Of a DNA stretch of 64,000 bases, positions 21,216 to 32,389 are shown one piece after another (position 1 is the stretch's first letter; each line of letters opens with the position of its first letter). Origin of the DNA: Odontocerum albicorne (lineage: Eukaryota > Arthropoda > Insecta > Trichoptera > Odontoceridae); NCBI GenBank assembly GCA_949825065.1, contig OX463847.1:32874115-32938114 (forward strand), read 5' to 3'. Made by a program: the position numbers and the translations under genes. The notes beneath the pieces were generated by a model. That model saw only the letters and a list, made by a program, of their open reading frames with translations. It did no database searches and was not told where the DNA came from.

Positions 21216-21961
21216 AGGAGAAATGAATAACGGTCGTCACTATTAAATAATAAATATACACATAAACGATTTGTCTTTAATGGTTTGGCATGTATGACAT
21301 ACTAACTTTATTGTATCATGACATACATCTAGCCCTTCTACCACCTAGTTTTGAAAACTATTATTTTGAAACTTTTCCCTTCTCCTTCTTTCATAATCAT
21401 TGGCTGCTGACAGGTTTTCTTTTGTCGAAAGAATGACGTTTAAATAATAGTTGGCGGAACTGCCAAAAGTAAAATAAAATCAGGAATTCGGACAACCACT
21501 AGTTTGGCACTATTGACGTTAAGGATGAGAGTGCGGGGGTATCACGGTCTGTTACAGGAAAGCGAGGTCTGTCACGTCAACTGACAGCAGCGTGACAGGG
21601 AAACGCGAAGAAATAAACATGCAACATAAATCTGGGCTTCTTTTCCTCTAACTGAGTCGTTTGTGGTTAAATTTTGCAAGTTTTCTCATTCTTGGTTTTT
21701 ATAAAATATTTTTGTCATTCTTTTTTATCTCTGTTATTTTCTATTGATGGAGAATATATGCAAGAATGTTGTTTTACTAATAGTTCAAATATTTTTTTAG
21801 ATTGTCACGAGTGTTTTGCTTTATTTTAAATTTGCTTTATGTAACTATACTCGAGTTATATTAAGAATGTAATGTTTTCAAAGTTTAGTGAGTATGCTTT
21901 GTGTTAAACTTTTTTTTTAATTAAAAAAAAATTAAAACAGAATTATAGTGCTAATTGTTGT
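21216..21961. other. Unassigned stretch
   Basis: A G/C-richer patch at 21520-21610 has CTGTCACG and CGTGACAG facing each other around 17 bases. No open frame or known element is recognised. Confidence 0.35.
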
Positions 21962-22288
21962 AATTTCTACGTAGGAAAGATATGAAGATCATTTGAAAAG
22001 AGATTTCGTGAACACAAATCCGCCTTAACAAATCCTCTAATTTATTCTGAAATTACTAATCATTGTTACCGTGAAAACCATACATTTTCTACCGATGATG
22101 CTAAATTCTTAAATATCAGTAGTAACGGAAATAAATTGGACAGATTAGAGGCCCTAGAAATTTATAAATCAGTGCATCGGGGTGAACATCTGGCAAACAC
22201 ACATATTCCAAGAATCTCGCCGCTGTTCGCTGAGGTTGTCTCCTCCCTCCCTCCACCCACAGTTCCCAAGTCGAATGGTTACCGTTAG
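21962..22288 (+). pseudogene. Penelope-like element GIY-YIG endonuclease C-terminus (5'-truncated, one stop)
   Basis: The frame reads NFYVGK, then an internal stop, then RSFEKRFREHKSAL, and later a C-terminal block NKLDRLEALEIYKS, ending at TAG 22286-22288. The order (Y-hG near the start, an R-x-x-x-H helix motif, a late L-E-A-L-E-I-Y block) is that of the GIY-YIG endonuclease carried at the C-terminus of Penelope-like reverse transcriptases. In the family this domain nicks target DNA for integration. Only the last 109 codons remain; the reverse transcriptase is absent and TGA replaces one residue right after YVGKI. About 40 nt downstream lies the element's conserved 3' end with the hammerhead-like motif, followed by its tail to about 22530, so this is a 3'-anchored partial copy. 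Confidence 0.8.
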
Positions 22289-22530
22289 AAGCGTATATGT
22301 CGGTACCAGTTCGAATATAATTCAGTCTTGTTTGTGTTTCCTTGATGATGAGGTGAAAGCCTTGAAACCGGTAGGGTTATACCGTTACAAAAAGTGGAAT
22401 AAGCAGTGTTTGATAAAACAAATTACAATGTCTTTTAACCTCCGCAATGTTAATGCTTTAACTATAAATAATATACAGAATTATGAACTTACTAGTAATA
22501 ACCCACCAATAATAACGGAAGTAAATTAAT
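22289..22530 (+). mobile_element. Penelope-like element 3' end with hammerhead-like motif and tail
   Basis: This directly follows the GIY-YIG remnant and links the dispersed short repeats of the window to that element. It contains GAGGTGAAAGCCTTGAAACC, then GGTAGGGTTATACCG and a tail with TTGATAAAACAAATTACAATG. Here the conserved C of CTGANGA is T (22341 region), so the ribozyme core is probably dead. The tail ends near TAATAATATACAG, matching the end of the copy at 51424-51563. Confidence 0.75.
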
Positions 22531-23599
22531 AATTGAAATACATTTTGAAAAAATAAAATAAAATCAGCTGTCAAGGTACCTCTTTTTAATAAATAAATAA
22601 TTTGCTATTGGTATTTTATGTCTTATAATCATGTCAAGAAGTGACAGCTGTTAAATATAATAATATTGGAAGAATGAATATGTTCTGAGTGAGTGGCGGG
22701 GCTTATCGGTGGGATGGGTTGAAGTTTTCATTGAAGCTTTGAAGGGGCTTTTTTTAAAGTTGGTTGGTTGATTTTTGTCTTTATAGAGGCGTCATCTGTG
22801 TCTCTTTACTAGATGGTGTTACTGTTAAAGTAAGAATGAGTTATTTGGTGCGATGGGCAAGGATTTTCCAAATTGTCGTGGAGAGTTTGTTTTTCATGCC
22901 GAGAGGGTTTGCCGCCAAATAAAAAAGTAAACTCTCGCCATAATGTGAGAAAAGTACGATCTGGAAATAACGATTATAATTTCACACCAGAAATTGTTCC
23001 TTAAAAAGGAAGTTCTGAAACATTACCTCAATATATTGAATTCTAATTATTGTTATAATATAATTAATAACCGTACTAATAATAATATTTAGAAAGTCAA
23101 AATATAAGACACAACATTGCCAAAAAAAACAATATGAATTTAAAATATTTTTAAGACTATATTTATGTTTCCAGTAACAACTGAAACTTCTTTATTTTTT
23201 TTTTTGGTTTCTATGATTTTTGTAACGTGACCGACGTACAATCGACGAGAATCGTTAATTTTGATTGTGTGATCAAACTCTTCACTAAATGTTTATAAAA
23301 GTGTTAACATTTGAAAAATAAGAGGAAATCAATTGTTTTTATACACAAAAAAATAAGAGGAACACAATTTTTAATGCACGCATCTCCACAGTGTTAATAT
23401 TACTTTCATCCTTTTTCTGCTAAGTCCAAGCTTCACTTCCACACATTCACGTGTATGAGGTGTTATCATTTAAATTTGAGAAAATATCACTTTGAAGTAA
23501 ATTCTTACACAGTCTTAATGAAATATTATTATAATCGCTTTTTATCATATAAAACATGATTTTACGAGTACATAAGTCAAAAGTGCAATGCATGCATAA
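22531..23599. other. A+T-rich unassigned stretch
   Basis: CAGCTGTCAAGGTACC (22565) and AGTGACAGCTGTTAAA (22640) form a loose inverted pair 75 bp apart. Otherwise no structure is seen. Confidence 0.3.
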
Positions 23600-23815
23600 T
23601 ATATAAACCGAGGAAAACATGGCTAGATAAAATGAAACAGATTTTAAAAGAAGGTAAAGTGAGAAGTATAAATAATAAAATATGGACGATGAGATGAATA
23701 AATGTGGAGGCGGCGAAAGTTGTGTGCATAAATAGAAAAGTCTGGAGATTTGTTATATCTGTCTACCCCACTGCTCGGCGTGTTGATATGTATGTTTGTA
23801 TGTAAAAAATTAGTT
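23600..23815 (+). pseudogene. LINE 3'-end fragment, same family
   Basis: One frame reads KPRKTWLDKMKQILKEGKVR, then after a stop NVEAAKVVCINRKVWRFVIS, VYPTARR and a terminal VDMYVCM. This is the clearest copy of the family 3' end in the window. Confidence 0.7.
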
Positions 23816-24604
23816 GACTAATACAGTAAAGGAAGAAAACACAGAAAATTTTAATGCACCAATAACCAGATTCAAAACATAAGTTCGTTTCAACACATTG
23901 TCTAGAAAACAACGAAGAGAAACATTTTTACTTGTTTTTAGCGCTATTCAGAAAGAAATCGATAGACCCATGTTGATGTTGTGATGAAGATAAGGCCGCT
24001 GAAATGGGTCTGGTTTCCAAAAGATAGAAGTGATGTCGAGATTTTCCAAGAATAAAAAAGGTCAACGAGATACAACAGGATGTACGTAAACATAAAAGAC
24101 GAGGTTAAGAATAGAAATAGGAGATTACGAAGTAAAAGAATTCCTCTTGCGGTACTGAATGTTATTTTAAATCCGTTGATTTTTTTACGTTGCTGAAAAA
24201 TCCTTTTATAAAGTATAAATTGAGGTTGGCAGTTTAAACAGCGCCTGCTTCTCGAAGTTACGAGTAAAAGTCATATTTTTAAAATATACATTATCTAAAT
24301 GTTAATGTTTGAATTTTCTTGCCATTAAAAAATGTGAAAATGTTATAAGCACGTTAAATTAACCTTGCTATTTTTTTTATCATCAATGAAATGAAAAGTC
24401 AATGAGGCACTAAAACATATGATATAGTATATACTCAAACCGGACAATATCAAAATGTATAAAGATGATAAATCCACAGCATTTTTAATTATTTTTTATT
24501 TATTGATACTTTTAAATCTATTTATCGTATAACCTCTTTGTGTAATGGAAGAAATTCGCGCAAAGTGGTTTAATAAATAAAATAACAATCTGGCGGGATT
24601 GCTG

Positions 24605-24905
24605 ATTGTCATGTATGTCCCTTTTGTGTAGACAGAGAGGACAGATCTCTACACCTATTCATACTCTCTCGCTCTGTCTACATCTATAGGTACGAGTATG
24701 GTATATATCATCATACTTGTTCTTCTGTTTCCCACATTCCCTTACTTTTCTTTCAGGTAATTTTTCTCTAACTACGTTCGTCCACTCTTTCCAAGGTCTA
24801 TCTTTTCTTTGGTTTCAATTTATTTTACATCGTAAGTTTTCATTCTTTCAATGTGGTCAAACCATGTCAAGATTTCTTTGTTAATTCTTCTTAAAACGTA
24901 CGTGT
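24605..24905 (-). pseudogene. LINE 3'-end fragment, same family
   Basis: The minus strand gives LRRINKEILTWFDHIERMK, a K-rich stretch, GNRRTSMMIY and a final RSVLSVYTKGT block. Frames are broken by several stops. Confidence 0.55.
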
Positions 24906-25510
24906 TTAACAAAAAGTTGTCATTTATATTTACTAATATAAATAAATACGTGATTTATATATTGCCATTATATGTGGAAATAACAGAAACATAATACAAT
25001 AAACACATCTTAATTAAATATATTCGAAAAAACGTTTTTTCTTATATAAGTTTAAGGGAATTCATTTAAGTATAACACCAGTTCAAAGATGATTTACTCG
25101 TAACTTACAATTTTGACATATGCAGCTTCTTGCTTCCGAAGGCAATATAGCACTGATTTGCAATTAGATAATAGCTCAAAAAACGCATAGGAAATTAACA
25201 CAGTAAAAATATATAACCCTGTTGTTTTTCATTACCGAGGCTCGTAATCTACAAGTATGATATGTTGGTGGTGAAAGTTTCCACGATAAATAACCAATTA
25301 TCTCGGTCACTTGTTGTTTGCATGGTCGAGTACAGGCTTCTCCTAGTTAATTTCTTTACCTGATCATCCCATTAAATTGGTATATAAACGCCATTCAATT
25401 ATTTCAGGTAAAATAGGTCTCAAAGTGATAGTGACATTGCTGCATGGAAATGTCTAGATTAGAACTTACAATTGTAGTCCCAATTTCTTACAACCGACCA
25501 GAAAAATATC

Positions 25511-25625
25511 AACGATCTTCGTGATCTATTTGGTAAGATGCCAGTATTCCAGTCCTGGGGTTATTAATTCGATTGCCATTGGTATCTAGATTTTTGAGAA
25601 AGGATTTCACCCAAAATAACTTTAC
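25511..25625 (+). mobile_element. SINE family A, 5' half
   Basis: CGATCTTCGTGATCTATTTG gives the head, TTCGATTGCCATTGGTATCT the B-box region, then GGATTTCACCCAAAATAACT. Confidence 0.5.
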
Positions 25626-25737
25626 AAATTAGCATTAGGGGTGAAAACCATAATTCGAAAAAAATAAAATATGTATATTTTTGCTTCCAGCAATTACAAA
25701 TTTGTCATTTTTTATATTATTATTATATATTTATGAC

Positions 25738-25946
25738 TTGCGTAAGCCTTATTGGAAAGATGTATGTCTTTCAGCCCGAGGATTACGGGTTCCTCTTGGA
25801 ATCTAATTTATTTAAAAAATATTCCAGTGTGGTTTACGCTTAAGGCTTTTTTTTCAACTTTCTGGTTGGTTGGAAGAGATCGCCACATCAATAAATTAAC
25901 AAGGTAGTATTGTATATACCGAAACTGTAATACAATAATACAAACA
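25738..25946 (+). mobile_element. SINE family A, complete but decayed
   Basis: It begins near GACTTGCGTAAGCCTTATTG. It has TTCAACTTTCTGGTTGGTTG, GAAGAGATCGCCACAT and a tail AACTGTAATACAATAATACA. Confidence 0.65.
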
Positions 25947-25980
25947 TCTTTTAGAGGTATTCTTTTGGACACTTTTTAAA

Positions 25981-26055
25981 AAAAAATAGTGTCAACAGGA
26001 ATTGAGTCCGCTATCCTCGATTTGGAAGACAAGTCACACTAAGTTGACCACAGAG
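25981..26055 (-). mobile_element. SINE tRNA-like head, decayed
   Basis: The minus strand reads CTGTGGTCAACTTAGTGTGA then GGATAGCGGACTCAATTCC, the A- and B-box layout of family A. Confidence 0.4.
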
Positions 26056-26166
26056 CACATTAACAACGTAGTGTGACAAGTCTGTGGTAGTTTAGAAAAG
26101 CCGCTATCATAAGAGAGCAGCGAAAAAATAAAGAAATTACAAATAATATGTATCATTATAAGCATT

Positions 26167-26300
26167 AACATTGTGGAGGTTTAAAGACATTGTGATTTGT
26201 TTTATATAACTCTCCTAATTATGAGGTGAAAACCTCGAAACCGGTAGGGTTATACCGTTAAATAAAGTGGAAAAAATAGTTTTTGATCAAACAAATAATA
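26167..26300. mobile_element. Partial inverted pair of Penelope-like 3' ends
   Basis: The left part (26167-26203) is the minus-strand tail (GTGGAGGTTTAAAGACATTG). The right part (26219-26300) is a plus-strand copy with GAGGTGAAAACCTCGAAACC and GGGTTATACCGTTA. Most of the left arm's ribozyme is deleted. In the right arm the CTGANGA site reads CTAATTA, so the core is lost, although stem II has five Watson-Crick pairs. Confidence 0.6.
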
Positions 26301-26879
26301 CGTATGACAATTTTGCATTTAAAAACTTGATTATTTATTCTAAAAATCTTAATGAGCTCGTGTCTAGCATTTGTCTACAAATTTCTGCCAAATGATTTGA
26401 AACTCAACCAAAATATTAGAGTACTTAAGACCCATATCCCTTATGTGTACATAATACATACATCTATTAAGAGTTATCCTCAGATCACCTGGGAAGGGTC
26501 TAAAGCAGAAGTCTTAAACTGGTGGTCCGCATTATTTAATTGGTCCCCATAAGTCGTAATACTTTTTGCTCACATTTAAGGACGTGAAATAATAGTTAGA
26601 ACATTTTAATTATTTATACTTGTATTTGCTATCTGGCAATTAAAATTTTTCTTTTTTTTTTAATTTTCAAAATGTAAGAAAACTACATTAGAGCTTTCTT
26701 CCAACTAAGCTTCCTAGCCCTTATTTGTAACACCCGAGTATTTCTAGTTTTCAGTAACGATTTTTTTCAAATGTCATTTAACTTAATTTTAGATATTCCC
26801 AGTCATTCAGTATGTTTTGGCGGTCAAATATTTAAAATAATACATCTTCAAGCAAGCTTTTTTGATAAATAAGTTGGAA

Positions 26880-27025
26880 GAATATGCACATATCGGTACC
26901 AGTTCGAACAGAATTTAGTCTTGTTTGTGCTCCCCTGAAGATGAGGTGAAAGCCTTGAAACCGGTAGGGTTATACCGTTACAAAAAAGTGGAATAAACAG
27001 TGTTTGATAAAAATAAATTACAATG
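26880..27025 (+). mobile_element. Penelope-like element 3'-end fragment
   Basis: It shares with 22289-22530 the block GGTACCAGTTCGAA, the hammerhead-like core, GGGTTATACCGTTACAAAA and the tail GTTTGATAAAAATAAATTAC. No coding part is attached. It holds the best-preserved ribozyme core in the window. Confidence 0.8.
26924..26984 (+). ncRNA. Type I hammerhead ribozyme motif of a Penelope-like element, core intact
   Basis: The conserved CTGAAGA is at 26935-26941 (CUGANGA). One unpaired T follows, then stem II GAGGT (26943-26947) and GCCTT (26952-26956) with a GAAA loop. The invariant GAAA is at 26957-26960, followed by the short self-complementary ACCGGT that forms stem III. The predicted cleavage site lies between A26966 and G26967. 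Stem I is made of CCC (26932-26934) with GGG (26967-26969), an internal loop, then TTTGTG (26924-26929) with TACAAA (26979-26984). Penelope-like elements are known to carry hammerheads with a minimal stem III of this kind. Activity here is inferred, not shown. Confidence 0.75.
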
Positions 27026-27770
27026 AAAAAACATTTTAAATGTCACCAAAGATCTGAAAAGAAGAAAGAAGATAGCAAGGCCAAGAAAACAGGATCAATG
27101 GAGAAATACATTTCGTCATTGAAGAGAGAAGTAATATTTTTTGAGTAACTGTTTAATGTAGGATAAAGATGGTGAGTTTTACGGCAGTCGGTTACTGGTT
27201 ACAGAGTCTGACGATGGAAATGCTAAAACATTTTTTTAAATTTTGTCTGGAAGTTTTTGAGTTTAAGATCACTGCTCCAAGGACTGTTATTAAGGTCTGT
27301 AGACCGGCCCAGCCATCTCGGGGCTAATGGTAAAAGCTTTTTAATTATATATGTACGAATATGAATGAGCAGGAGCATGATTAATGCGGCCTAAGCCTGG
27401 TGCGAGTCTCGGGTTTGGGTTAGCTAAACACTATATTACCATTGCCCGTGCCAAACCAATGGCAACAGCCTTAAAACTTTCACAATGGAAAGAGCACTTT
27501 GTGAGTGTGTCTGTTTTAAACGTATTTCAGACGTCGACGTGTCAAATTACAGGAAAATTATATGTCTAATAGAAAAGTGAAATCCTCAGTGAATAGTAAA
27601 AAAGTTTACTTTTTTTTAGTAAATATAATATACAAAATTATAAACATTGCTTGAAAATTATTATGAATTTTAAACAATAAAATAGGACGCTAAAAAAGCT
27701 ACCAGACACAATATGGTTAGATATTTTTTATTTGTACAACCTCTTCTAATTTACGAAAAAAATGTATACT

Positions 27771-27882
27771 AGCTTTAAGTAAAAACCAGACTGGATCCCT
27801 TTTTTAAAATTAAGGTTTCAATAGGACTCAAATTCGCTACCCCCAGGGTTGGAAGACTTATCTACTGAGTCACGGAGGTTTC
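27771..27882 (-). mobile_element. SINE family A, 5' half
   Basis: Minus strand: head CCTCCGTGACTCAGTAGATA, B-box region GCGAATTTGAGTCC, then CCAGTCTGGTTTTTACTTAA. Confidence 0.6.
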
Positions 27883-28084
27883 ACAATGCAACGATTCCTT
27901 TATCCTCCGTGAATAAAAAATAAGTAATAAAATTAAGCTTTTAAGTAAATATCTAAAACTATCAATATTTTCACAAATTATTATAAATTTCATATGGTTA
28001 AATTGAACGCTACAAAAATCGCTATAATACAATACAATGATTATTTTAGGAATGCCCATAAAATAAATATTTTTATATTATTTA

Positions 28085-28285
28085 ACTTTCGTTGTATACC
28101 GTACGACTTGGAGAGTTCGATGCCCTGTAATCCCTTTCAACCACCCAGAGAGATATAGAGACATTAAGCGAAATCTAAATTGGAACATATTTTTTCAATT
28201 TTTTTTATATAACAACGTGAATTTAACTCGTTACCGCCACGCTGGAAAACAAGGCGTCTTACCAACTAAATGACCCCCTCCGTGT
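28085..28285 (-). mobile_element. SINE family A, complete but decayed
   Basis: Minus strand: GGTCATTTAGTTGGTAAGAC head, a long T-rich link, CTGGGTGGTTGAAAGGGATT and GGTATACAACGAAAGTTAAA. Confidence 0.6.
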
Positions 28286-28414
28286 CTGTTACCCTATCAC
28301 ATTATATAACTTCCACACAAAAAGCAATACATGTTAATTAATTCAGTAATGAATGTAAGCTAGAAGGGGTTTAAGTAATTTCTGGGGTCACAATAACATT
28401 TTAGAAATTAATAA

Positions 28415-28620
28415 GTTTTTTTACGCGTTATATGAACATACTATCATCGCCGTTGTACCTTTTTACGCATTACATGAACATACTATCGCTGTTGTATCTT
28501 TTTACGCATTACATGAACATACTTTCGCTGTTGTATCTTTTTACGCATTAATATACATGAACGTACTATCGCTGTTGTATCTTTTTCCGCATTACATGAA
28601 CGTTCTATCGCTGTTGTATA
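28415..28620 (+). repeat. 39-bp tandem repeat, five copies
   Basis: Unit TTTTTACGCATTACATGAAC followed by ATACTATCGCTGTTGTATC. Copies differ by a few substitutions and one small insertion. Confidence 0.85.
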
Positions 28621-28979
28621 TTATGTTGTTTCTCTTCAATAGGAGTAAAAATAAAACAGTTGTCAAGAAAATGTACATGCGTTTTAAAAATATTTTTGGA
28701 ATTAAGTAAAATAAATATAAATCGTCTATAAAATTAAGTATTGGCTTGAGAGATTTCTTGAAGCTTTCTAATTTGGCTTTGAGAAAAAAATAATAAGCTA
28801 TTTCCTTAGTAAACGCCCACGTAACTTGATAATATTCACGTTTATAAAAAAAGATTTAACGTACATTTTACCTGTTTCAAGACAATAAAGGGAACAAAAT
28901 GCCGATTCGTATGACCTTACTCGTATTTAGAACAGAAAAAAATTCTGGCAAAATTTTACGCAAAAATATCCATTTACAT

Positions 28980-29581
28980 ACCATCACGCCATCTCCCTAT
29001 CGAAGTAGGCAGAGAGGACAGAGCGTAAGACTTTCCTATCCTTGACACACATCCTTCGCCTCTACTACATCTATACACCTTATCAGACAACTAGTATGAT
29101 TTTTACACATTTTACATTTCCTTCTTTTAAAATACAAACCACATGACCCAATTATGCTTTCCTTTGTCTTTTTCTACCATACGTTTCCCCCCCATATGCA
29201 TTATATATTTTTTTCCTTAGTTTTTCTTCATTCATTTGTTCTATATGCTCAAACCATCTCAAAGTGCTATTTTCACTCAACACACCAGCATTAAGTTTAC
29301 ATTCATGTCTGATCATTTCATAACATATTCTGTCATACATTGTCTTTATATTCGTATGTAGTCTTCTTGATGTAAGCATTTATCGGTTCACGTTTCACTC
29401 AGTACACCAAAAGTGGTACAAAAATACTGTTGTGGACTATCATCTTAGTAGATTTTGATATTGTTCAGTTCAAGTGCATATGTTTTAGTGACCCATTGAC
29501 TTTGTTTCCTTAAGCTATACGTGTTAGATATCTCTCCTAGTTCTACTATTATCTGAGAAAATACTACCTAAATAGCAGAGA
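28980..29581 (-). pseudogene. LINE 3'-part fragment, same family as 19866-21215
   Basis: The minus strand starts with CYLGSIFSDNSRTRRDI near 29580. It then gives a 75-codon open piece (29379-29152) with MLTSRRLHTNIKTMYDRICY and LRWFEHIEQMNEEKLRKKIY, then ILKEGNVKC. The 3' end (about 28980-29060) matches the family's terminal VCxDRxxWRSVLSAYP block in a decayed form. Confidence 0.65.
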
Positions 29582-29846
29582 CCACTATTTAAACGCAAAT
29601 TAAGAATACTTGCACAAATATAGTTTTTTTTCTATGTATTGTAAAAAACGTAGGGACATTAATATAAAAAAATATCCTAACCTATATTTTACCCGTTTTA
29701 AGGTAGCCGAGAAATAATCACGTCACTTTGTATCGAATGAAATAAAAAAAGGAATTCTACCATAAAATAGTCATTTGATTGGTTTGAAATTTCCAAGCAT
29801 TGAGGAATGATCTATCCTTTTTCGATATTTCCTATAAACAATTTTT

Positions 29847-29902
29847 TTTTTGAGGATTAGGTCTTTTTGAGGATTAGGTCTTTTTGAGGATTAGGTCTTT
29901 TT
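29847..29902 (+). repeat. 17-bp tandem repeat, three copies
   Basis: GAGGATTAGGTCTTTTT repeated three times without change, just upstream of a LINE fragment. Confidence 0.85.
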
Positions 29903-29934
29903 GCATATAAGTGTACATCTATCTAATCTGAGGG

Positions 29935-30318
29935 ATGCCAATGTATGACAGACGACGGAATGAAGTGATAACGGATGAATGCGAATTTAAGTTTGACATA
30001 TTAAGATTAATGAACAGGGCCCCTCTGAGATGGTTTGGGTATGTAGAACGAATGAATGAAGAAAGAATAACAAAACAAAAGTACAGTGTCCATGTGTTTG
30101 AAAATGTGAATTGAAGACCAAGGATAGCATGGTTGGATTTTGATATAACCTTCTTTCAAAATACCACTTGTGAATGGTATTTTGAAAGAAAAAAATGTAA
30201 AATGTCACTTAAATCGTAGGTGTATGGATAAGACGAAAGATATACATATATCGCGATATAAAAGTCTGCCGCTCTCTCCTCTCTGCATATTCCAACAGGG
30301 TAACGGTTCGATAGTATG
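29935..30318 (+). pseudogene. LINE 3'-end fragment, same family, with an inserted hairpin
   Basis: The frame reads RNEVITDECEFKFDILRLMN, then RAPLRWFGYVERMNEERITK and, after one stop, RPRIAWLDFD. A perfect 40-nt hairpin (30151-30190) interrupts it, and decayed terminal sequence follows to about 30318. Confidence 0.6.
30151..30190. repeat. Perfect 16-bp inverted repeat (hairpin)
   Basis: TTCTTTCAAAATACCA, eight loop bases (CTTGTGAA), then the exact complement TGGTATTTTGAAAGAA. It sits in the middle of a LINE 3'-end fragment and has no counterpart in the other family copies here. Confidence 0.85.
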
Positions 30319-30543
30319 TATTAAAATACCTTGTAGAAAAATAAAATGAGGCTATTAAATGTAAAAATAATCTGGAACTGAATTAAAATGAATTTTCTAT
30401 TTAAGACCAATAAAACATTAACAATACTTAACTCGGAAATGATGACGTAGTTAGCTTCTCTTTTTTGGTAATTTAATTTTTAAAGAAACATTTTTTTTCT
30501 CTAAGAAAACAATTGGATTTCGGATAAACTAATTAAAATAAAA

Positions 30544-30702
30544 ATGAGCCATCAACTTGTTCGAAAGGATATTTCTGCACGAACTAAACTGGCTTATATT
30601 AATAGACAGCGAAAACCCGCAAAAACGAAGCGAAAAACGTTGGCAAAGCGGCGTAACGATCTTAATGTTCAGGTTAAGAATGGGAGAAATTTATATTTAT
30701 AA
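30544..30702 (+). other. Short Lys/Arg-rich ORF, 52 codons, unassigned
   Basis: ATG at 30544 opens MSHQLVRKDISARTKLAYIN, then RQRKPAKTKRKTLAKRR and ends GRNLYL, stop. The basic composition and CpG-containing codons (GCG, CGG) stand out from the A+T-rich surroundings. It may be an exon, a transposase scrap or chance. Confidence 0.2.
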
Positions 30703-30838
30703 AAGGCAAATTTTTGGAATTGTACAGTTCCCTTTGTAATGTCTGGAGAAAGCTGTATTCAATGGGATAAATATTATTTTTACTTTAGAAACTTCACTCG
30801 AGAAACGACGCTTCCACTTAGATTTTTTTCAAGTATAT

Positions 30839-30966
30839 AACGAAATTGTAATGTATTGTACTTACTTTCAGTGTATACTGCGCAATCTATTGGATTTATT
30901 AGGTGATAATCTCTTCTCACCAACCAGAAAGTTGTTAAAAAGCATCGAGTGAAAACTAGACACGTA
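30839..30966 (-). mobile_element. SINE family A, 3' half
   Basis: Minus strand: CTAGTTTTCACTCGATGCTT, CTTTCTGGTTGGTGAGAAGA and a tail ACATTACAATTTCGTTATAT. Confidence 0.55.
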
Positions 30967-31085
30967 TCTATAAATTTTCTCTCATACGGTTCCCGAGATT
31001 AAATTTTGTGTATTTATCAGTCAATATTGTAACGCACTACATTTTTATTGTACACATCACTATGTCTGTAGTAATATGCCTTTGT

Positions 31086-31155
31086 GCTTTGTAGTAATAT
31101 TTTCCAACCAAATAGAACGATGTGCTAAAGAAGCCTTAAGTGGAAACCAGACAGA
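31086..31155 (-). mobile_element. SINE family A, internal fragment
   Basis: Minus strand: GTCTGGTTTCCACTTAAGGC, then CTATTTGGTTGGAAAATATT. It lies 60 bp from the longer copy at 31218-31400. Confidence 0.5.
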
Positions 31156-31217
31156 TATCTGTCAATTTTGCCTCATATGGTCCCTGTAGGTATATTTATC
31201 AATCACTATTGTAATTT

Positions 31218-31400
31218 TTTATACTTTCGTTGTATGCAGTTACAACCTGGTGGGATAATTGCTGTACAGTAATATGTAAAAAAGGTTTTAAGTAAAACCA
31301 GACTGGAATTCTTTTTAGAAAAAATCTGGTTTCCAACGGGAATCGAACCGCAATCTCCGGAACGGAAGACAGTCGTCCAACTAGGCCACGAAGGTTGTCA
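31218..31400 (-). mobile_element. SINE family A, complete copy
   Basis: Minus strand: ACCTTCGTGGCCTAGTTGGA head, B box GCGGTTCGATTCCCGTTGG, then CCAGTCTGGTTTTACTTAAA, and TGTAACTGCATACAACGAAA at the 3' side. The TTGGTTGG block is deleted. Confidence 0.7.
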
Positions 31401-32389
31401 TAATATATGACATTTTTATCATACACGTATATGAATGCAACTTTCTCTCTTTTATTTTTGATAGTACATATACAGTGCAACTAATTTGAAAATATATGAA
31501 GAAACAGCTGTCACTGAGTAAATAAATAAAATATTATACATAGAACAATAAAAGCGTTTAATTTTGATTTTCCTATTTATATATGAAGAACATTATCGGG
31601 GTGGTTATTGCAGAAATCATAATCACACCTCTTGGGTAGTCGAATATAAAGTTCCTTTCTTTCAGTACATGATTGAGGTTTCTTTTTTTTTATATCTCGG
31701 GTCATTTTGGACGATTGTTATGTTTCTTAAGAATATTTTGTCTTTGCAAGAATCCACATTTATTTTGTAGAAAGTAGTGGAATGATATGTTATAAAAAAG
31801 TACCTTTTGGATTTTTTATATATAACTTCAAAAATGAATAAAATTATGAGGAATTTCTACAAGGCATTTTTAAAAGAAAATATGCCTTGACGTGAATATA
31901 AGATGAGTCAAAAATTCTTAGAATGACACACGAAGAATAAACAAGGCTCAATTACGAGGAAGAGATTTTGAATATGTTTTTAAAAAAATTGTTTCTTCAT
32001 TACTTAATTTCTTATTAAAAACATTAACGTCGTATTTTTAGTCGTGACGTGCGACGATTTCAATAACACAAGGAAATTATAATTTCAGATTCTAAGATAA
32101 ATACAGTGCAGACCTTTTAAATAAATCCATATATATTTATATATACAAACATAGTAGTGACATGAACCAAATTCGTATATACTCGTATATATTATACGTA
32201 TGAAAAATCTTATGGACATAAAACATTACAGTAAAAATATAATTGGTGGAAAGTAAGAAAAAAAAGTTAAATCAATATTAAAATAAATTAGATTAAGAAT
32301 TGGCCATCTTTCAATCAGCTTCAGTTGCAAAATAAAATCATACATCAAAATGTTTGCAAGTGAGATTCCAGTAGGCTGGAACTCCATAC

